Source of the DNA: Microvirga ossetica
Lineage (GTDB): Bacteria > Pseudomonadota > Alphaproteobacteria > Rhizobiales > Beijerinckiaceae
Direction of reading: 5' to 3'
Assembly (NCBI RefSeq): GCF_002741015.1
Contig: NZ_CP016620.1
Location: forward strand, 124,001 to 188,000
Length of the DNA: 64,000 bases
Under the pieces are notes generated by a model that did not search any database, was not told the origin of the DNA, and saw only the letters and a program-made list of their open reading frames with translations. The position numbers and the translations under genes were made by a program. Of the stretch, positions 35,411 to 43,919 are shown one piece after another. How positions within the stretch are numbered: the stretch's first letter is position 1; the number at the start of each line of letters is the position of its first letter.

Positions 35411-35509
35411 TGATTGCTAGAGCATCGGCTGTTCTGATTGAATCGGAGGCTATGCGGCGTGACGGCTTTGTGATTCCCTTATCTCGGCCCTCTTTAGAGG
35501 AGATGAGCG

Positions 35510-35968
35510 ATGACCAAGTCCTACTCGCTGGATCTGCGGCAACGGGTGGTGCGCTTTGTTGAGGCGGGGCATTCCTGCCATGAGGCCGCGCGCCATTTTG
35601 AGGTGTCGGTCGCGTTTGTGGTGCGGCTCATGGCGGCGTATCGGGCCACCGGCAGCCTGGCGCCCAAACCAGAGGGCGGCTGGCGCTACTCCAAGCTCGA
35701 CCCGCATCGCGAGTTTCTGATCCGTCGCGTCGCCGAGAGGAACGACATCACCATGCCCCAGCTCGCGGCCGAACTGCTGGCCTTGGGCACCAAGATCACG
35801 CCGGCGTCCATCGCGCGCTGGTACATCCGCCACGGCTATAGCGTCAAAAAAAACTTTGCGGGCCAGCGAACAAGAACGCTCCGACGTGCGCCAGGCCCGC
35901 GAGCATTGGCACACAAAACGCCAGCCGCGCATGCGCCAGGAGCCGCACCGGCTCGTGTTTCTCGATGA
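35510..35968 (+). CDS. IS630-family transposase, OrfA (copy 3)
   Basis: Same DNA-binding half as copy 2 ([20 protein letters not shown]). The A8 slippery run is at 35846-35853. One residue near the out-of-family end differs from copy 2. Confidence 0.88.
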   Translation: MTKSYSLDLRQRVVRFVEAGHSCHEAARHFEVSVAFVVRLMAAYRATGSLAPKPEGGWRYSKLDPHREFLIRRVAERNDITMPQLAAELLALGTKITPASIARWYIRHGYSVKKNFAGQRTRTLRRAPGPRALAHKTPAAHAPGAAPARVSR

Positions 35969-36461
35969 GACCGGCACATCCACCAAGATGACGCGCCTGC
36001 GCGGCCGCTGCCTCAAAGGGCAGCGTCTGTATGCAAGGGCACCATTCGGCCACTGGCTGACCCAGACCTTTGTCGCCGGGCTGCGCTACTGTGGTCTGAC
36101 GGCGCCTTGGGTGATCGATGGGCCGATGACCCGTCAGATCTTTGAGACTTATGTGGAGACCCAGCTTGCTCCGACCTTGTCCAAGGGCGACGTGGTGATC
36201 CTCGACAACCTGCCGGCGCACAAGAGCGAGACGGCGGCGCAGTGTCTGAAGCAACGCGGCGCCTGGTTCCTGTTCCTGCCTGCTTATTCGCCCGATTTGA
36301 ACCCAATTGAGCAACTCTTCGCCAAGATCAAAGCACATCTGCGCAAAGCCGAAGCCCGCACCTTTGACGCGCTCTGGCGGGCCATCGGGGACATCTGTGA
36401 TGGGGTCGAAGCTGAGGAATGCCGCAACTACTTCACTGCCGCAGGTTATGGATTCGTCTGA
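35856..36461 (+). CDS. IS630-family transposase, OrfB (copy 3)
   Basis: Catalytic DDE half, protein-identical to copy 2 in the region that is genuinely coding ([27 protein letters not shown]). It needs the same frame change at the A8 run to be fused to OrfA. Confidence 0.88.
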   Translation: MRASEQERSDVRQAREHWHTKRQPRMRQEPHRLVFLDETGTSTKMTRLRGRCLKGQRLYARAPFGHWLTQTFVAGLRYCGLTAPWVIDGPMTRQIFETYVETQLAPTLSKGDVVILDNLPAHKSETAAQCLKQRGAWFLFLPAYSPDLNPIEQLFAKIKAHLRKAEARTFDALWRAIGDICDGVEAEECRNYFTAAGYGFV

Positions 36462-36474
36462 ACAGCCGATGCTC

Positions 36475-36801
36475 TAGGAGCCGAACAAAGAGCATCGTCG
36501 GATCTGTTGCATTCTTTCTTCCCGCCGCGGGGCTATGGCGTGCGCCGCCCACAGCGCTTCGGTGCTGACCTTTACGACACCACCCGCAATAAAACCGCTG
36601 AAGATCCGGTGTCTCCCTCAGCCGTGTGTTGACAAATACCGCTGCCCGCCTGGGCTTACGCAGCAAGATATCCAAAGAGCAGATCCTCAGCCTCAGAACG
36701 ATTGCGACTTTCGCATTACAGCCTCTGCGTTGGGTCCAATGCGGCCTGACGTCTTTGATAGTAATCAATATCGCGCGTAGGTGAGCAGCCTTTCCAGTCG
36801 T
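36475..36801. other. Stretch after IS630 copy 3, no gene recognised
   Basis: About 330 bases. Open frames on both strands lack ribosome sites and family resemblance. A minus-strand frame next to the rsgA remnant contains KQQQHVVPQRAAWRQCYCGS, which may be its frameshifted original C-terminus. Confidence 0.4.
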
Positions 36802-37521
36802 TCAGCGCCTCTTGCTTCGACCCGCAGTAACACTGCCGCCACGCGGCCCGCTGCGGCACGACGTGTTGTTGTTGCTTTCCTCTACCAGCTTGCGCCAACG
36901 GGTCAGACGCTCCGGGTCCAGCGCGCCTGCGGCTGCGGCTCCTTGAACGGCGCAACCGGGTTCATGGGCGTGGGTGCAGTCGCTGAACCGGCAGAGAGGG
37001 GCAAGCTCGGTGATTTCAGCGAACAGGGTCTCAATACCAAAAGCCGCATCGCTGACGCGGAGCGTGCGCATTCCGGGCGTGTCGATCACCCATCCGCCGC
37101 CGGCTATGGCGTGAAGCGAGCGCGAGGTCGTGGTGTGGCGTCCTTTGGCATCGTGTTCGCGAATGCCCCCGGTTTGCTGGGCCAGCTCCTGCGTCGGGCC
37201 TGCCAGTGTGTTCACCAGCGTCGATTTGCCGACACCGGAGGAACCGACCAGCGCCACTGTCTGCCCCACACGGCACCACGGGGCCAAAGCAGCTGCGGCA
37301 TCCCTGGATCGGGGGTTTAAGATCACGACGGCCAGCCCGCGTTGCAGCGCCATGGCCTGCTGTTCATACGCCCGCGCATCCGCCACGGTGTCAGCCTTGG
37401 TCAGCAGGATCACCGGGGTGGTCCCAGCCTCGTTCGCCAGCGCCAGATAGCGTTCCAGCCGGGCGGGGTTGAAATCAGCATTGCATGAGGTGACGATGAA
37501 CAGCGTATCGACGTTGGCGCC
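36802..37521 (-). pseudogene. rsgA: Ribosome-biogenesis GTPase RsgA, 5'-truncated
   Basis: The frame begins inside the protein at GANVDTLFIVTSCNADFN and runs through LLTKADTV (G4), VGSSGVGKSTLVNTLAG (G1), GIREHDAKGRHTTTSR, VIDTPGMRTL (G3) and the zinc motif CRFSDCTHAHEPGC. RsgA is a circularly permuted GTPase maturing the 30S subunit. The N-terminal OB domain is missing and the upstream sequence is a DUF6894 gene joined out of frame. The C-terminal tail (NNNTSCRSGPRGG) also looks shifted. Presumably a redundant, inactive copy. Confidence 0.8.
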
Positions 37522-37529
37522 AGCGAGCT

Positions 37530-37748
37530 GCGGAGTCTTGCTGTCACGGTCAGCACCCGCTCGCCATGCTCATCTCTAACCTCAACCATGATCTCGGGGG
37601 CATGACCCTTCGGCAACCGGTCCCGTCCGAGCTCAGCCGCGCTGTTAGCAGCCTCAGCGGCGGCTTCGTCCAGGTTGACGAACTCAAGGCCATCGTCATC
37701 GCGGGTGAAGCTGTCGCCTTCCCGCATGTCAAAATAGAAGCGTGGCAC
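37530..37748 (-). pseudogene. DUF6894 gene, 3'-truncated by the rsgA junction
   Basis: Residues 1-70 (MPRFYFDMREGDSFTRDDDG ... EVRDEHGERVLTVTA) are a good DUF6894 domain like those at 38754 and 40885. After TVTA at about 37539 the sequence switches to rsgA DNA in a different frame and continues as nonsense to 37410. It should still be translated as a chimera. Confidence 0.7.
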
Positions 37749-38303
37749 TGTTCCCTCCTGATGGGTGTCTACAAACTCATCAGGAGGCTGGTTGTTCGTA
37801 GTTCCGTAAACAGCCTTCCGCGAAATTCTCGGCCCTAAAACGCCGAAAGCCCCGGATCTCTCCAGGGCTTAGGCTGTGGGCGGTACCTTACACCCGACTT
37901 GCACCGGGTCAGATCCCTCTCTCCACGCAGGCCGTCACCATGCGCCTGTCTTTAGCCGGCGTCAATTCACGCCCGCGCGACTATGGCCAAGGTGGTCAAA
38001 CCTTTCGGAATTGCGCAGCGGCTTTCCCGTGTGTGCCTGTGACCGACCGAGAGTGCGCATGAAAAAGGGCCGCGCCCAGCCTTGTGAAGATGTTCGCGAC
38101 CCTTGAACCGTAGTTGCCCCTACGGGTAACAGTCCTATACTTATATTCAACTGGGTGCGCAATAAGCTAAACACCTAATTCTGCGCTGTGTGGCTTCAGA
38201 ATATCGCACTTAAGTCTAATATAGAACAATGACGGGGCCTGCGATGTATGAGCAAGTCGCTCTCACGGGATTTGTTTGTTTGCCCATTCGGATCCGAAAA
38301 CTT
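37749..38303. other. Intergenic region, no protein gene seen
   Basis: Contains a small hairpin at 37846-37870 (AAAGCCC and GGGCTT) and, from about 38100, a less GC-rich stretch with a TAATAT at 38217-38222 that could be a -10 element reading rightward into the terminator at 38304. A short transcript of about 105 nt is possible. No tRNA-like cloverleaf was recognised. Confidence 0.35.
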
Positions 38304-38335
38304 AAAGTGCGCTCTTCGGAGAGGCGCTTTTTCTT
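38304..38335 (+). terminator. Rho-independent terminator with no gene in front of it
   Basis: Stem built from GTGCGCTCT and AGAGGCGCT around a TCGG tetraloop, flanked by AAA on the 5' side and TTTTTCTTT on the 3' side. It reads on the plus strand, where no protein gene lies for more than 1.5 kb upstream, so it probably ends a small RNA. On the minus strand it could end the gene at 38366, but the A/T asymmetry is weaker there. Confidence 0.6.
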
Positions 38336-38365
38336 TGTATTTCGAAGATCGGCATTGTCATCGGG

Positions 38366-38575
38366 TTATTCGGCTGCCGACACACGGGCAAGTTCTTCCC
38401 GGATCACCCGAGCCATGTTCAACCCGATCCCGGGAAGTCGTTCGAGCCGATCCGCAGCAGCGGTGAGCTGAACGATGGTCATGATGCCTTCATTGTGCAG
38501 ACTGTTCCAAGCGACAAGTGGCAGACGAAGGCCTCTGATGGGACCTTCCCAGCGCTCGTTGTACTGGTTCGGCAT
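38366..38575 (-). CDS. RNA polymerase alpha-CTD-like / helix-hairpin-helix small protein
   Basis: 69 residues from ATG 38575 with AGGAGG nine bases upstream; a longer frame to 38614 lacks that. The sequence LVAWNSLHNEGIMTIVQLTAAADRLERLPGIGLNMARVIREEL has the helix-hairpin-helix (LPGIG) and alpha-CTD pattern. DNA binding is likely; partner unknown. Confidence 0.7.
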   Translation of the reverse strand: MPNQYNERWEGPIRGLRLPLVAWNSLHNEGIMTIVQLTAAADRLERLPGIGLNMARVIREELARVSAAE

Positions 38576-38753
38576 GGGCTCGACCTCCTGCTCGTCTCTC
38601 ATCGGCGGAAGCACACAGATCCGTCAGTCACCGATGCTTCGATCAGCCCTGCCAGTAAAGGAGGCAACCGCTTGGGGATCATTCTGTTCAGTCTGCCCTC
38701 AGATAGCGTCCCACTCCGTCAAAGGGATTTTACGCGCAATTCGTAGCTCTGTG

Positions 38754-39011
38754 TCAGGTGCTTGCTGTTGAGCCTTGGGATGGGGTTTCCACGACCAGCG
38801 ACAGCGTAGCCCGCCAGACGATCTCTCCAGCCGTGTTCTTGACATCGACGGTAAAGTCGCGCCGGTCCCCGACCGGCAATTTGTCCCATATGACGTCGCG
38901 GAGAGCTTTCCTGGCCTCGTCCTTGGCCGCGTCAAGATCGTCCAGGTCCACGCCTTGACGGTCGGGGGCAAAGTCCTCGCCGTCATGAATGTCGAAGAAA
39001 AAGCGAGGCAT
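38754..39011 (-). CDS. DUF6894 protein
   Basis: 85 residues from MPRFFFDIHDGEDFAPDRQG at 39011 (GGAG upstream). The family opens with P-R-[YF]-[YF]-F-D and has a DEARKALRDV helix and a beta C-terminus. It is small, cytoplasmic and of unknown function. One of three family members in 4 kb. Confidence 0.8.
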   Translation of the reverse strand: MPRFFFDIHDGEDFAPDRQGVDLDDLDAAKDEARKALRDVIWDKLPVGDRRDFTVDVKNTAGEIVWRATLSLVVETPSQGSTAST

Positions 39012-39085
39012 GGGCGCTCCGGCGCTTGAGAACAATGGCCGTTAACGCCGTTGGGCTCGCTGCCTGTTCCAAAAGGGACTGTCTC

Positions 39086-39427
39086 TCAGGCCGCCCATGT
39101 TCCCAGAGCGCTGATCACCTGAGCCATCCTGTAGGCTTTCGAGATAATGATCCCTCCGGGGACAGGCTGCATCTGCTCCGCATACCCTGTCACATACAGG
39201 ACGGGTAGATCGGGGAAGCGCTCGCGAAAGGCCCGAGCCACCGCCCAGCCATTGGCTCCCGGCAGGCGAATGTCGGTCAGCAGCGCATCGACCGTAATCC
39301 CAGCTTGCAGGAGTTCCAGAGCCTGCCCGCCGCTGGCCGCCTCGGTGACCTCGAACCCGGCATCTTCCAATCCTGCCACAGCCATCTCACGAACAAAGGG
39401 ATCGTCTTCGACTACCAGAATTTTCAT
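39086..39427 (-). CDS. Single-domain response regulator (receiver)
   Basis: 113 residues. MKILVVEDDPFVREMA carries the acidic pair, DALLTDIRLPGANG holds the phosphoacceptor Asp (about residue 52), PVLYVTGYAE the Thr, and IISKAYRMAQV the Lys position. It has no output domain, so it acts by protein contact or as a phosphate sink. An HWE kinase lies divergently 316 bases away. Confidence 0.88.
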   Translation of the reverse strand: MKILVVEDDPFVREMAVAGLEDAGFEVTEAASGGQALELLQAGITVDALLTDIRLPGANGWAVARAFRERFPDLPVLYVTGYAEQMQPVPGGIIISKAYRMAQVISALGTWAA

Positions 39428-39742
39428 GCTGCTCCTGCCCGATGGCCTGCATACATGGTCAGCCAGGTCCCCTCATCAACCCTATCCGATTCCATAAGGA
39501 CACTTCGGCGGAATTTGTGGCTCGTGTACGTGAGCCCGCGTACGATCGGTGCCGTGCCAGACCTACGCCAAGAACCGCTGCTGGAGCTTCTTGGGAAGAA
39601 CCACAGTCGAAGGCACATCGTCGAGCAGCGCCGAACAGGAATATTGCCTTCCGAACCTAGCCTCGTGGTGCGGGCTTCAAGGCCTCAGGGGAAGCATGCT
39701 AGTGGTCGTGCTGGCCTTGGCCGAGCAGGAGGACAAAGCACA
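39428..39742. other. Divergent intergenic region between receiver and HWE kinase
   Basis: 315 bases that must hold both promoters. The kinase frame stays open through it, but there is no ribosome site until AGGAGG at 39727. No gene seen. Confidence 0.45.
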
Positions 39743-40747
39743 GTGTCGTCTGAACAATCGACTCCTCCAGTGTGGGAGCCAAAAAACTTACGCCGCGCCA
39801 TTGACGCGGCCGGGGTCGCCCTGTGGTCGTGGAACGTCGATACCGACAGGCTCACCATGGACCAGCGCGCGTATGACCTGTGGGGTGTGCTCAGAAGCGA
39901 AGAAGGTGTGACCTTTGAGGACCTGTCATCGCATATCCATCCAGCCGATCGTGACAGGGTGAGGGCCGCTTTCGCGGCGACGCGCGGGGTTTTGGGCGCG
40001 TATGAGATCGACTTTCGGATCATGGTCGGGGACGAAGTCCGGTGGGTCTCCGCTCGGGGTCAAGGAGACGATGTCGGCATGGTCGACCGGATCATGTTCG
40101 GCATCTTCATCGACGTGACCGGTCGCAAGCAGGCCGAGGAAGGCCACGAGTTGCTGGCAGGTGAAATGAGCCACCGGGTCAAGAACCTGTTGGCCATTGC
40201 AGCGGGCCTCACCGCGATGACCTCCCGCTCGGCGGCGACGACGGCCGACATGGCACGGGACCTCACGCACCGGCTCACGGCTCTGGGGCGCGCCCACGAC
40301 CTCGTCCGTCCGCTTCCGGGCCAGGAGGGAACGGCGGCGCTTCTCGGCGACCTGTTTGCTGTCCTGCTCGCACCCTACGATGACATGGGAGCCTTCAGCG
40401 GACGCATTCGCGTCTCGGTGCCGAGGATGGGTGTCGGAGAGGCAGCGGCGACGACGCTGGCCCTGGTCACCCACGAGTTGGCGACCAACTCACTCAAGTA
40501 TGGCGCGCTCTCGGTGGCCAGCGGCACGCTCGATATCTCGTGCACAGCCGATAGTAGCGAAGCGGTCGTTGTTTGGACCGAACGGGGCGGCCCGCCCGTT
40601 GTGGCTCCCACAGGACCTGGAGGCTTCGGGAGCAAGCTGGTCAACCGGAGCATGTCCGCTCAGCTCGGCGGCGCGATCGACTGCGACTGGTCTGAGGAAG
40701 GCGTGGTCATCACGCTGAGGATGAACAAGGATAGCCTCGCGCGGTGA
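39743..40747 (+). CDS. PAS-domain HWE sensor histidine kinase
   Basis: 334 residues from GTG 39743, chosen because AGGAGG ends ten bases before it. PAS domain about 20-130 (AGVALWSWNVDTDRLTMDQRAYDLWGV). The HWE H-box is MSHRVKNLLAIAAGLTAM, the N-box LVTHELATNSLKYGALS and the WxE motif VVWTERGGPPV, followed by GFGSKLVNRSMSAQLGG. HWE kinases in Alphaproteobacteria often feed the PhyR general stress response or single receivers. It has no membrane segment. Confidence 0.92.
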   Translation: MSSEQSTPPVWEPKNLRRAIDAAGVALWSWNVDTDRLTMDQRAYDLWGVLRSEEGVTFEDLSSHIHPADRDRVRAAFAATRGVLGAYEIDFRIMVGDEVRWVSARGQGDDVGMVDRIMFGIFIDVTGRKQAEEGHELLAGEMSHRVKNLLAIAAGLTAMTSRSAATTADMARDLTHRLTALGRAHDLVRPLPGQEGTAALLGDLFAVLLAPYDDMGAFSGRIRVSVPRMGVGEAAATTLALVTHELATNSLKYGALSVASGTLDISCTADSSEAVVVWTERGGPPVVAPTGPGGFGSKLVNRSMSAQLGGAIDCDWSEEGVVITLRMNKDSLAR

Positions 40748-40884
40748 GTTTCCTGCCTCGTCTGGCACGCTTCAACATCCCAAGACAGCGCCACGCGGGA
40801 GAGTGAAATCCAATTCTGGCGAACGAGGACCCAGTAATCCCCAGGAAGGACGACAGAACGGTTCCATACTGGGTGTTCTGCGAA

Positions 40885-41160
40885 TTATGCCTGCCCCAGA
40901 TCCGGAGGCGGAGACGATAGCTCATGCCGCTCGATCTTCATCGAGGCGGTCACGGTGACGACCCGCTGGTCGTGCTCATTCCGCACCTCGATGACGACAT
41001 CGCTGAGATCACCCCTTGCCAGCCGGTCTGTGCCAATCTCAGCCGCCGAGCGAGCCGTCCCTCGGATCGCAGCGTCCAGGCTGTCGAACTCGGCACCCTC
41101 GTCATCACGCAAAAGGTCCGTTCCATGCCGGATATCGAAATAGTAGCGAGCCACATCCAT
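40885..41160 (-). CDS. DUF6894 protein
   Basis: 91 residues from MDVARYYFDIRHGTDLLRDD; an alternative ATG at 41172 adds four residues. It keeps the family start (RYYFD), the SAAEIGTDRL helix and VIEVRNEHDQRVVTVTASM. It is close to the truncated copy at 37530, so the two probably arose by duplication. Confidence 0.8.
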   Translation of the reverse strand: MDVARYYFDIRHGTDLLRDDEGAEFDSLDAAIRGTARSAAEIGTDRLARGDLSDVVIEVRNEHDQRVVTVTASMKIERHELSSPPPDLGQA

Positions 41161-41238
41161 CTCCCAAGGCATGACGCCTTACCAAATTGAGGGGTTCGGA
41201 TCCGAGACCAAGAGCCTCGCGCTGGCTCTGGGGATCCT

Positions 41239-41976
41239 CTACCACGAGGGGGCTGGTGGATACGTGCCGGGCAGCAGGCGCTGGTAGACTTGGCGGATCT
41301 TGCCGTAGCATTCGCAGGTCGTCTCCTCGAGCCCGGCCCGGTCGAGGATCGTAATGCTGCCGCGGCTCTGCCGGATCAGGCCCGCCGTTTGCAGCGTGCG
41401 GGTCACGACGCTGACGGTGGAACGCTGGACCCCGAGCATCTCGGCCAGGAACTCATGCGTGAGCGGCAGGGTATCCCCATCCGCCCGGTCGTGCATGCCC
41501 AGGATCCAGCGGCAGCAGCGGGCCTCGACCGGATGCAGGGCATTGCACGAGACGGTCTGGAAGGTCTGGGCCAGAAAGGCCTCGCCATAGAGCAGGATCA
41601 CCAGCCGAAGGTTGGGACAGGTATCCCGCACCTCGTTCAGGCGCGCGAACGCAATCCGCGAGGCGGTGCCGGCCATCTGCACGACATAACGGCCGAAGGC
41701 CTCCCGCGTCACCAGAGCACTGAGCAGGCCCGCGACGCCCTCGCGCCCGAACACCGCGACCTCGTTGATGGCGCCATCCTCCATGACGTTGACAAGCGAG
41801 ATGATCGCGTTGTGGGGAAAGTAGGCATGGCTGATCAGATCCCCGGCGTCATAAAGGATCTGACCGCGCGTCAGCTCGACGAGTTCGAGATGCGGCGCGA
41901 GAGCCGCAAAGTCCTCGGGCTCGAGAACGGCCAGGAGCCGGTTGGTGCAATGACTGGCGTTCAGACCCTGAGGCAT
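41239..41976 (-). CDS. Crp/Fnr-family transcription regulator
   Basis: 245 residues from MPQGLNASHC at 41976; an in-frame extension to 42090 looks non-coding. N-terminal cyclic-nucleotide-binding fold (LVELTRGQILYDAGDLISHAYFP, VAVFGREGVAG) without Fnr cysteine clusters, then an HTH (PLTHEFLAEMLGVQRSTVSVVTRTLQTAGLIRQSRGSITI). This subtype is abundant in Rhizobiales; effectors are largely unknown. Confidence 0.88.
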   Translation of the reverse strand: MPQGLNASHCTNRLLAVLEPEDFAALAPHLELVELTRGQILYDAGDLISHAYFPHNAIISLVNVMEDGAINEVAVFGREGVAGLLSALVTREAFGRYVVQMAGTASRIAFARLNEVRDTCPNLRLVILLYGEAFLAQTFQTVSCNALHPVEARCCRWILGMHDRADGDTLPLTHEFLAEMLGVQRSTVSVVTRTLQTAGLIRQSRGSITILDRAGLEETTCECYGKIRQVYQRLLPGTYPPAPSW

Positions 41977-42096
41977 GGCACGGGTTCCGCCTACAGCACC
42001 ACAACGCGGATGAGGCGGGATCGTCCCAGCGTGGCCGGTTCCATATAGACAGTTATCGGAAAATCGCGCGGGCAATTTTCTCGCGGGCACGAGGGC

Positions 42097-42573
42097 TCAG
42101 GGCTTTTCGGCCGTGGCCACGACGGCCGGCATCATCAGCTCGAATGCCCCGTTCCTTGCGAAGGCGCCGACAGCTTGTCGCACTGCATCGCGGATCGCCG
42201 CCAATGCGTCTGGCGCTTGTGCTCGAAGCAAGGCGGCGGCGCGGACGGTCCCTTTCGTGATCACCTCAACTGGCTCGTCCGGCGACGCCACCCGCCAAAC
42301 CAGCGGGACCTTGGCGACGGTCACGGACAGGAAGCCCGCCGCCTCGAGGCTGCGCTCACATTGGGCGGGATCGCCGAACAGGAAGAAATTGGGTCCGGGC
42401 GGCAGGGCAACATCCATCCGACCGTGGGCTTGCACGGCGCTGTAGATCATGCCGAAGCCGATGCATTCCTGCGCCGGCGCCCAGGCGCTGAAGGCCACGC
42501 GGCCCCCGCTGCGCAGCACGCGGAACGCCCTCCCGGAGGAAGGCATCCGGGTCGGGAAAATGCGGCAAATCCC
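42097..42573 (-). pseudogene. SAM-dependent methyltransferase, 3' fragment with frameshift
   Basis: The C-terminal part of a UbiE-like class I methyltransferase: DLPHFPDPDAFLRE in one frame continues as AFRVLRSGGRVAFSAWAPA in the next, with an extra G near 42529. The remainder (FGDPAQCERSLEAAGF) runs to the natural end. The SAM-binding 5' part is missing and is replaced by an IS110 fragment. Confidence 0.7.
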
Positions 42574-42712
42574 ACAGGAGCGCCAGACCCGAGCCTCCGT
42601 GCGGGAACTCCCGCTCGCCGACAACCACGCCTGCAGCATCGAGCAGGCAGGCTTGATGCTTCTGCGAGCCCCAGTCGACTCCCGCAAACCAGATTAATCT
42701 CTCCTCAGTCAT
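42574..42712 (-). pseudogene. IS110-family transposase, N-terminal fragment
   Basis: From ATG 42712 the frame reads MTEERLIWFAGVDWGSQKHQ and ACLLDAAGVVVGEREFPHGG, the RuvC-like N-terminus of IS110 transposases with the first catalytic Asp (VDWG). After about 46 residues it switches to methyltransferase sequence. Only this remnant is left. Confidence 0.75.
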
Positions 42713-43180
42713 GTTTCTTGCCCTCCGGTGAAGACGGGCCGCCACGACGCTTGCCGATCCCTGTACTGGCGCTCACAGGCGCAACTTCCTACTGGGCATC
42801 CGCCGTGGCCAACCCACCGGGGCACAAGTCCAACGCTGGTGCTCGTGGCACGAGTGCATAAATGGTTGCTCCCGGCAGGTTGGCCCGCACGGCCAGCTTA
42901 CATTGGAACTGGCCGTGCGCCGCCTTGGTACAGGTGCATAAATCGGTCCGGGGCATCGCGGCCCGGCTGGCAGTCAGGTATAGAGGCGGCTCACTGAAGC
43001 TGAGAGGGGGCAGCGCAAGATGTGAGGGTAGACGCCCCCACAATCACGTTGCCAAACGGGCGCCATCCAGACATGACGATACTCTCCTGCGCCTTCCGGG
43101 ATGGAGATCGCCGGGGTGGAAGTCCTGGTGCGGCTTGGGAAGGCGGAGTGACGGGCGGCGCCGGCCGCGCCGAGCGACGC
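42713..43180. other. Region with hairpin and direct repeats, no gene
   Basis: No convincing reading frame. It contains the inverted repeat described separately (42887-42918), flanked by direct repeats GTGCATAAAT at 42854 and 42934. It lies directly outside the IS110 remnant and may be its non-coding end. Confidence 0.5.
42887..42918. repeat. Perfect 10-bp inverted repeat flanked by direct repeats
   Basis: GCACGGCCAG (42887-42896) and CTGGCCGTGC (42909-42918) with a 12-base loop. GTGCATAAAT occurs 33 bases before and 16 bases after it. There is no T-run, so it is not a simple terminator; it could be an IS110 subterminal structure or an RNA hairpin. Confidence 0.55.
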
Positions 43181-43675
43181 CTATGCCGCCTTGACGTTGA
43201 CCCGGGCCTCGGCCAGCCGGGTGAGGAGGGCATCGGTTTCCTTCTCTTCCTTGAGGGTCTGGTCGAGCAGCGTCGCGGCCTCGGTCAGCCCGAGCTCCTG
43301 AGCCCAGGTTTTGAGCGTGCCATAGCGGGTGATCTCGTAGTGCTCGACGGCCTGGGCCGCGGACAGGATGCCGGCATCGAGAGCCGGACTGTCGGCGAAG
43401 TCCTCCATGATCTCGGTGCCCTCGTCGATGATCCCCTTGATCGCCTCGCAGGGCACGCCGCGCGCGGGCTTGCCGAGGAGTTCGAAGATCTGCTCCAGCC
43501 GCTCGATCTGGCCTTGCGTCTGCTCGCGATGGGTCTGGAAGGCAGCCTTGAGTTCGTCCGACTCTGCGCCCTTTGCCATCTTCGGCAGGGCCTTCAGGAT
43601 CTGCTTCTCGGCGTAGTAGATGTCCTTCAGGGTGTGGAGGAACAGGTCGTCGAGCGTCTTCTGTTTCGCGGCCAT
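43181..43675 (-). CDS. DUF892 (YciE/YciF) ferritin-like protein
   Basis: 164 residues, all helical. TLDDLFLHTLKDIYYAEKQILKALPKMAKGA at the N-terminus, THREQTQGQIERLEQIFELLG and AAQAVEHYEITRYGTLKTWA supply the Glu/His ligands of the four-helix bundle. Such proteins are stress-induced in many bacteria and may bind iron or act as self-assembling shells. AGGAGA lies nine bases before the ATG. Confidence 0.9.
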   Translation of the reverse strand: MAAKQKTLDDLFLHTLKDIYYAEKQILKALPKMAKGAESDELKAAFQTHREQTQGQIERLEQIFELLGKPARGVPCEAIKGIIDEGTEIMEDFADSPALDAGILSAAQAVEHYEITRYGTLKTWAQELGLTEAATLLDQTLKEEKETDALLTRLAEARVNVKAA

Positions 43676-43919
43676 GAAAGGTTCTCCTGGCTTCGGGTCA
43701 AAGGGTGCAAGGCATTGATGCGGCGACTAACGGCACGGCATCACCGAAGTTCCAAAGCGGAATGTGGACAAGCCGGAGGCAGGTGAGCCGATGCCCCGCG
43801 ACCGCCGGGTGCGTGGATCCGGACAGCATTGGGATCTGGGAATCCGGGGCCGCCGATCCCGGTTACTTCAATGGCCAAGCCTAGCGCGTATCCCGCGTAC
43901 CGGAGAGCGTACTTCCGTC

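Larger units (their letters stand above)
35420..36474 (+). mobile_element. IS630-family insertion sequence, copy 3
   Basis: Same 1055-base element as copy 2, same orientation, with TA at 35418-35419 and 36475-36476. By-eye differences from copy 2 are a T/C change in the LVFLDE region and two adjacent changes near 36177. With copy 2 it brackets 13.6 kb that includes repC. Confidence 0.93.

Noticed and set aside
36433..36768. Minus-strand frame of 111 codons overlapping the IS630 copy 3 end
   Set aside because: It starts within unrelated sequence and runs into the IS terminal repeat; no family pattern.
37840..38110. Possible riboswitch or tRNA because of several short stems
   Set aside because: No cloverleaf, anticodon loop or known riboswitch core could be drawn by eye.
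43764..43919. Upstream start of the YihY/BrkB protein
   Set aside because: The extra 52 residues are Arg/Pro-rich and unlike the family; ATG 43920 is preferred.
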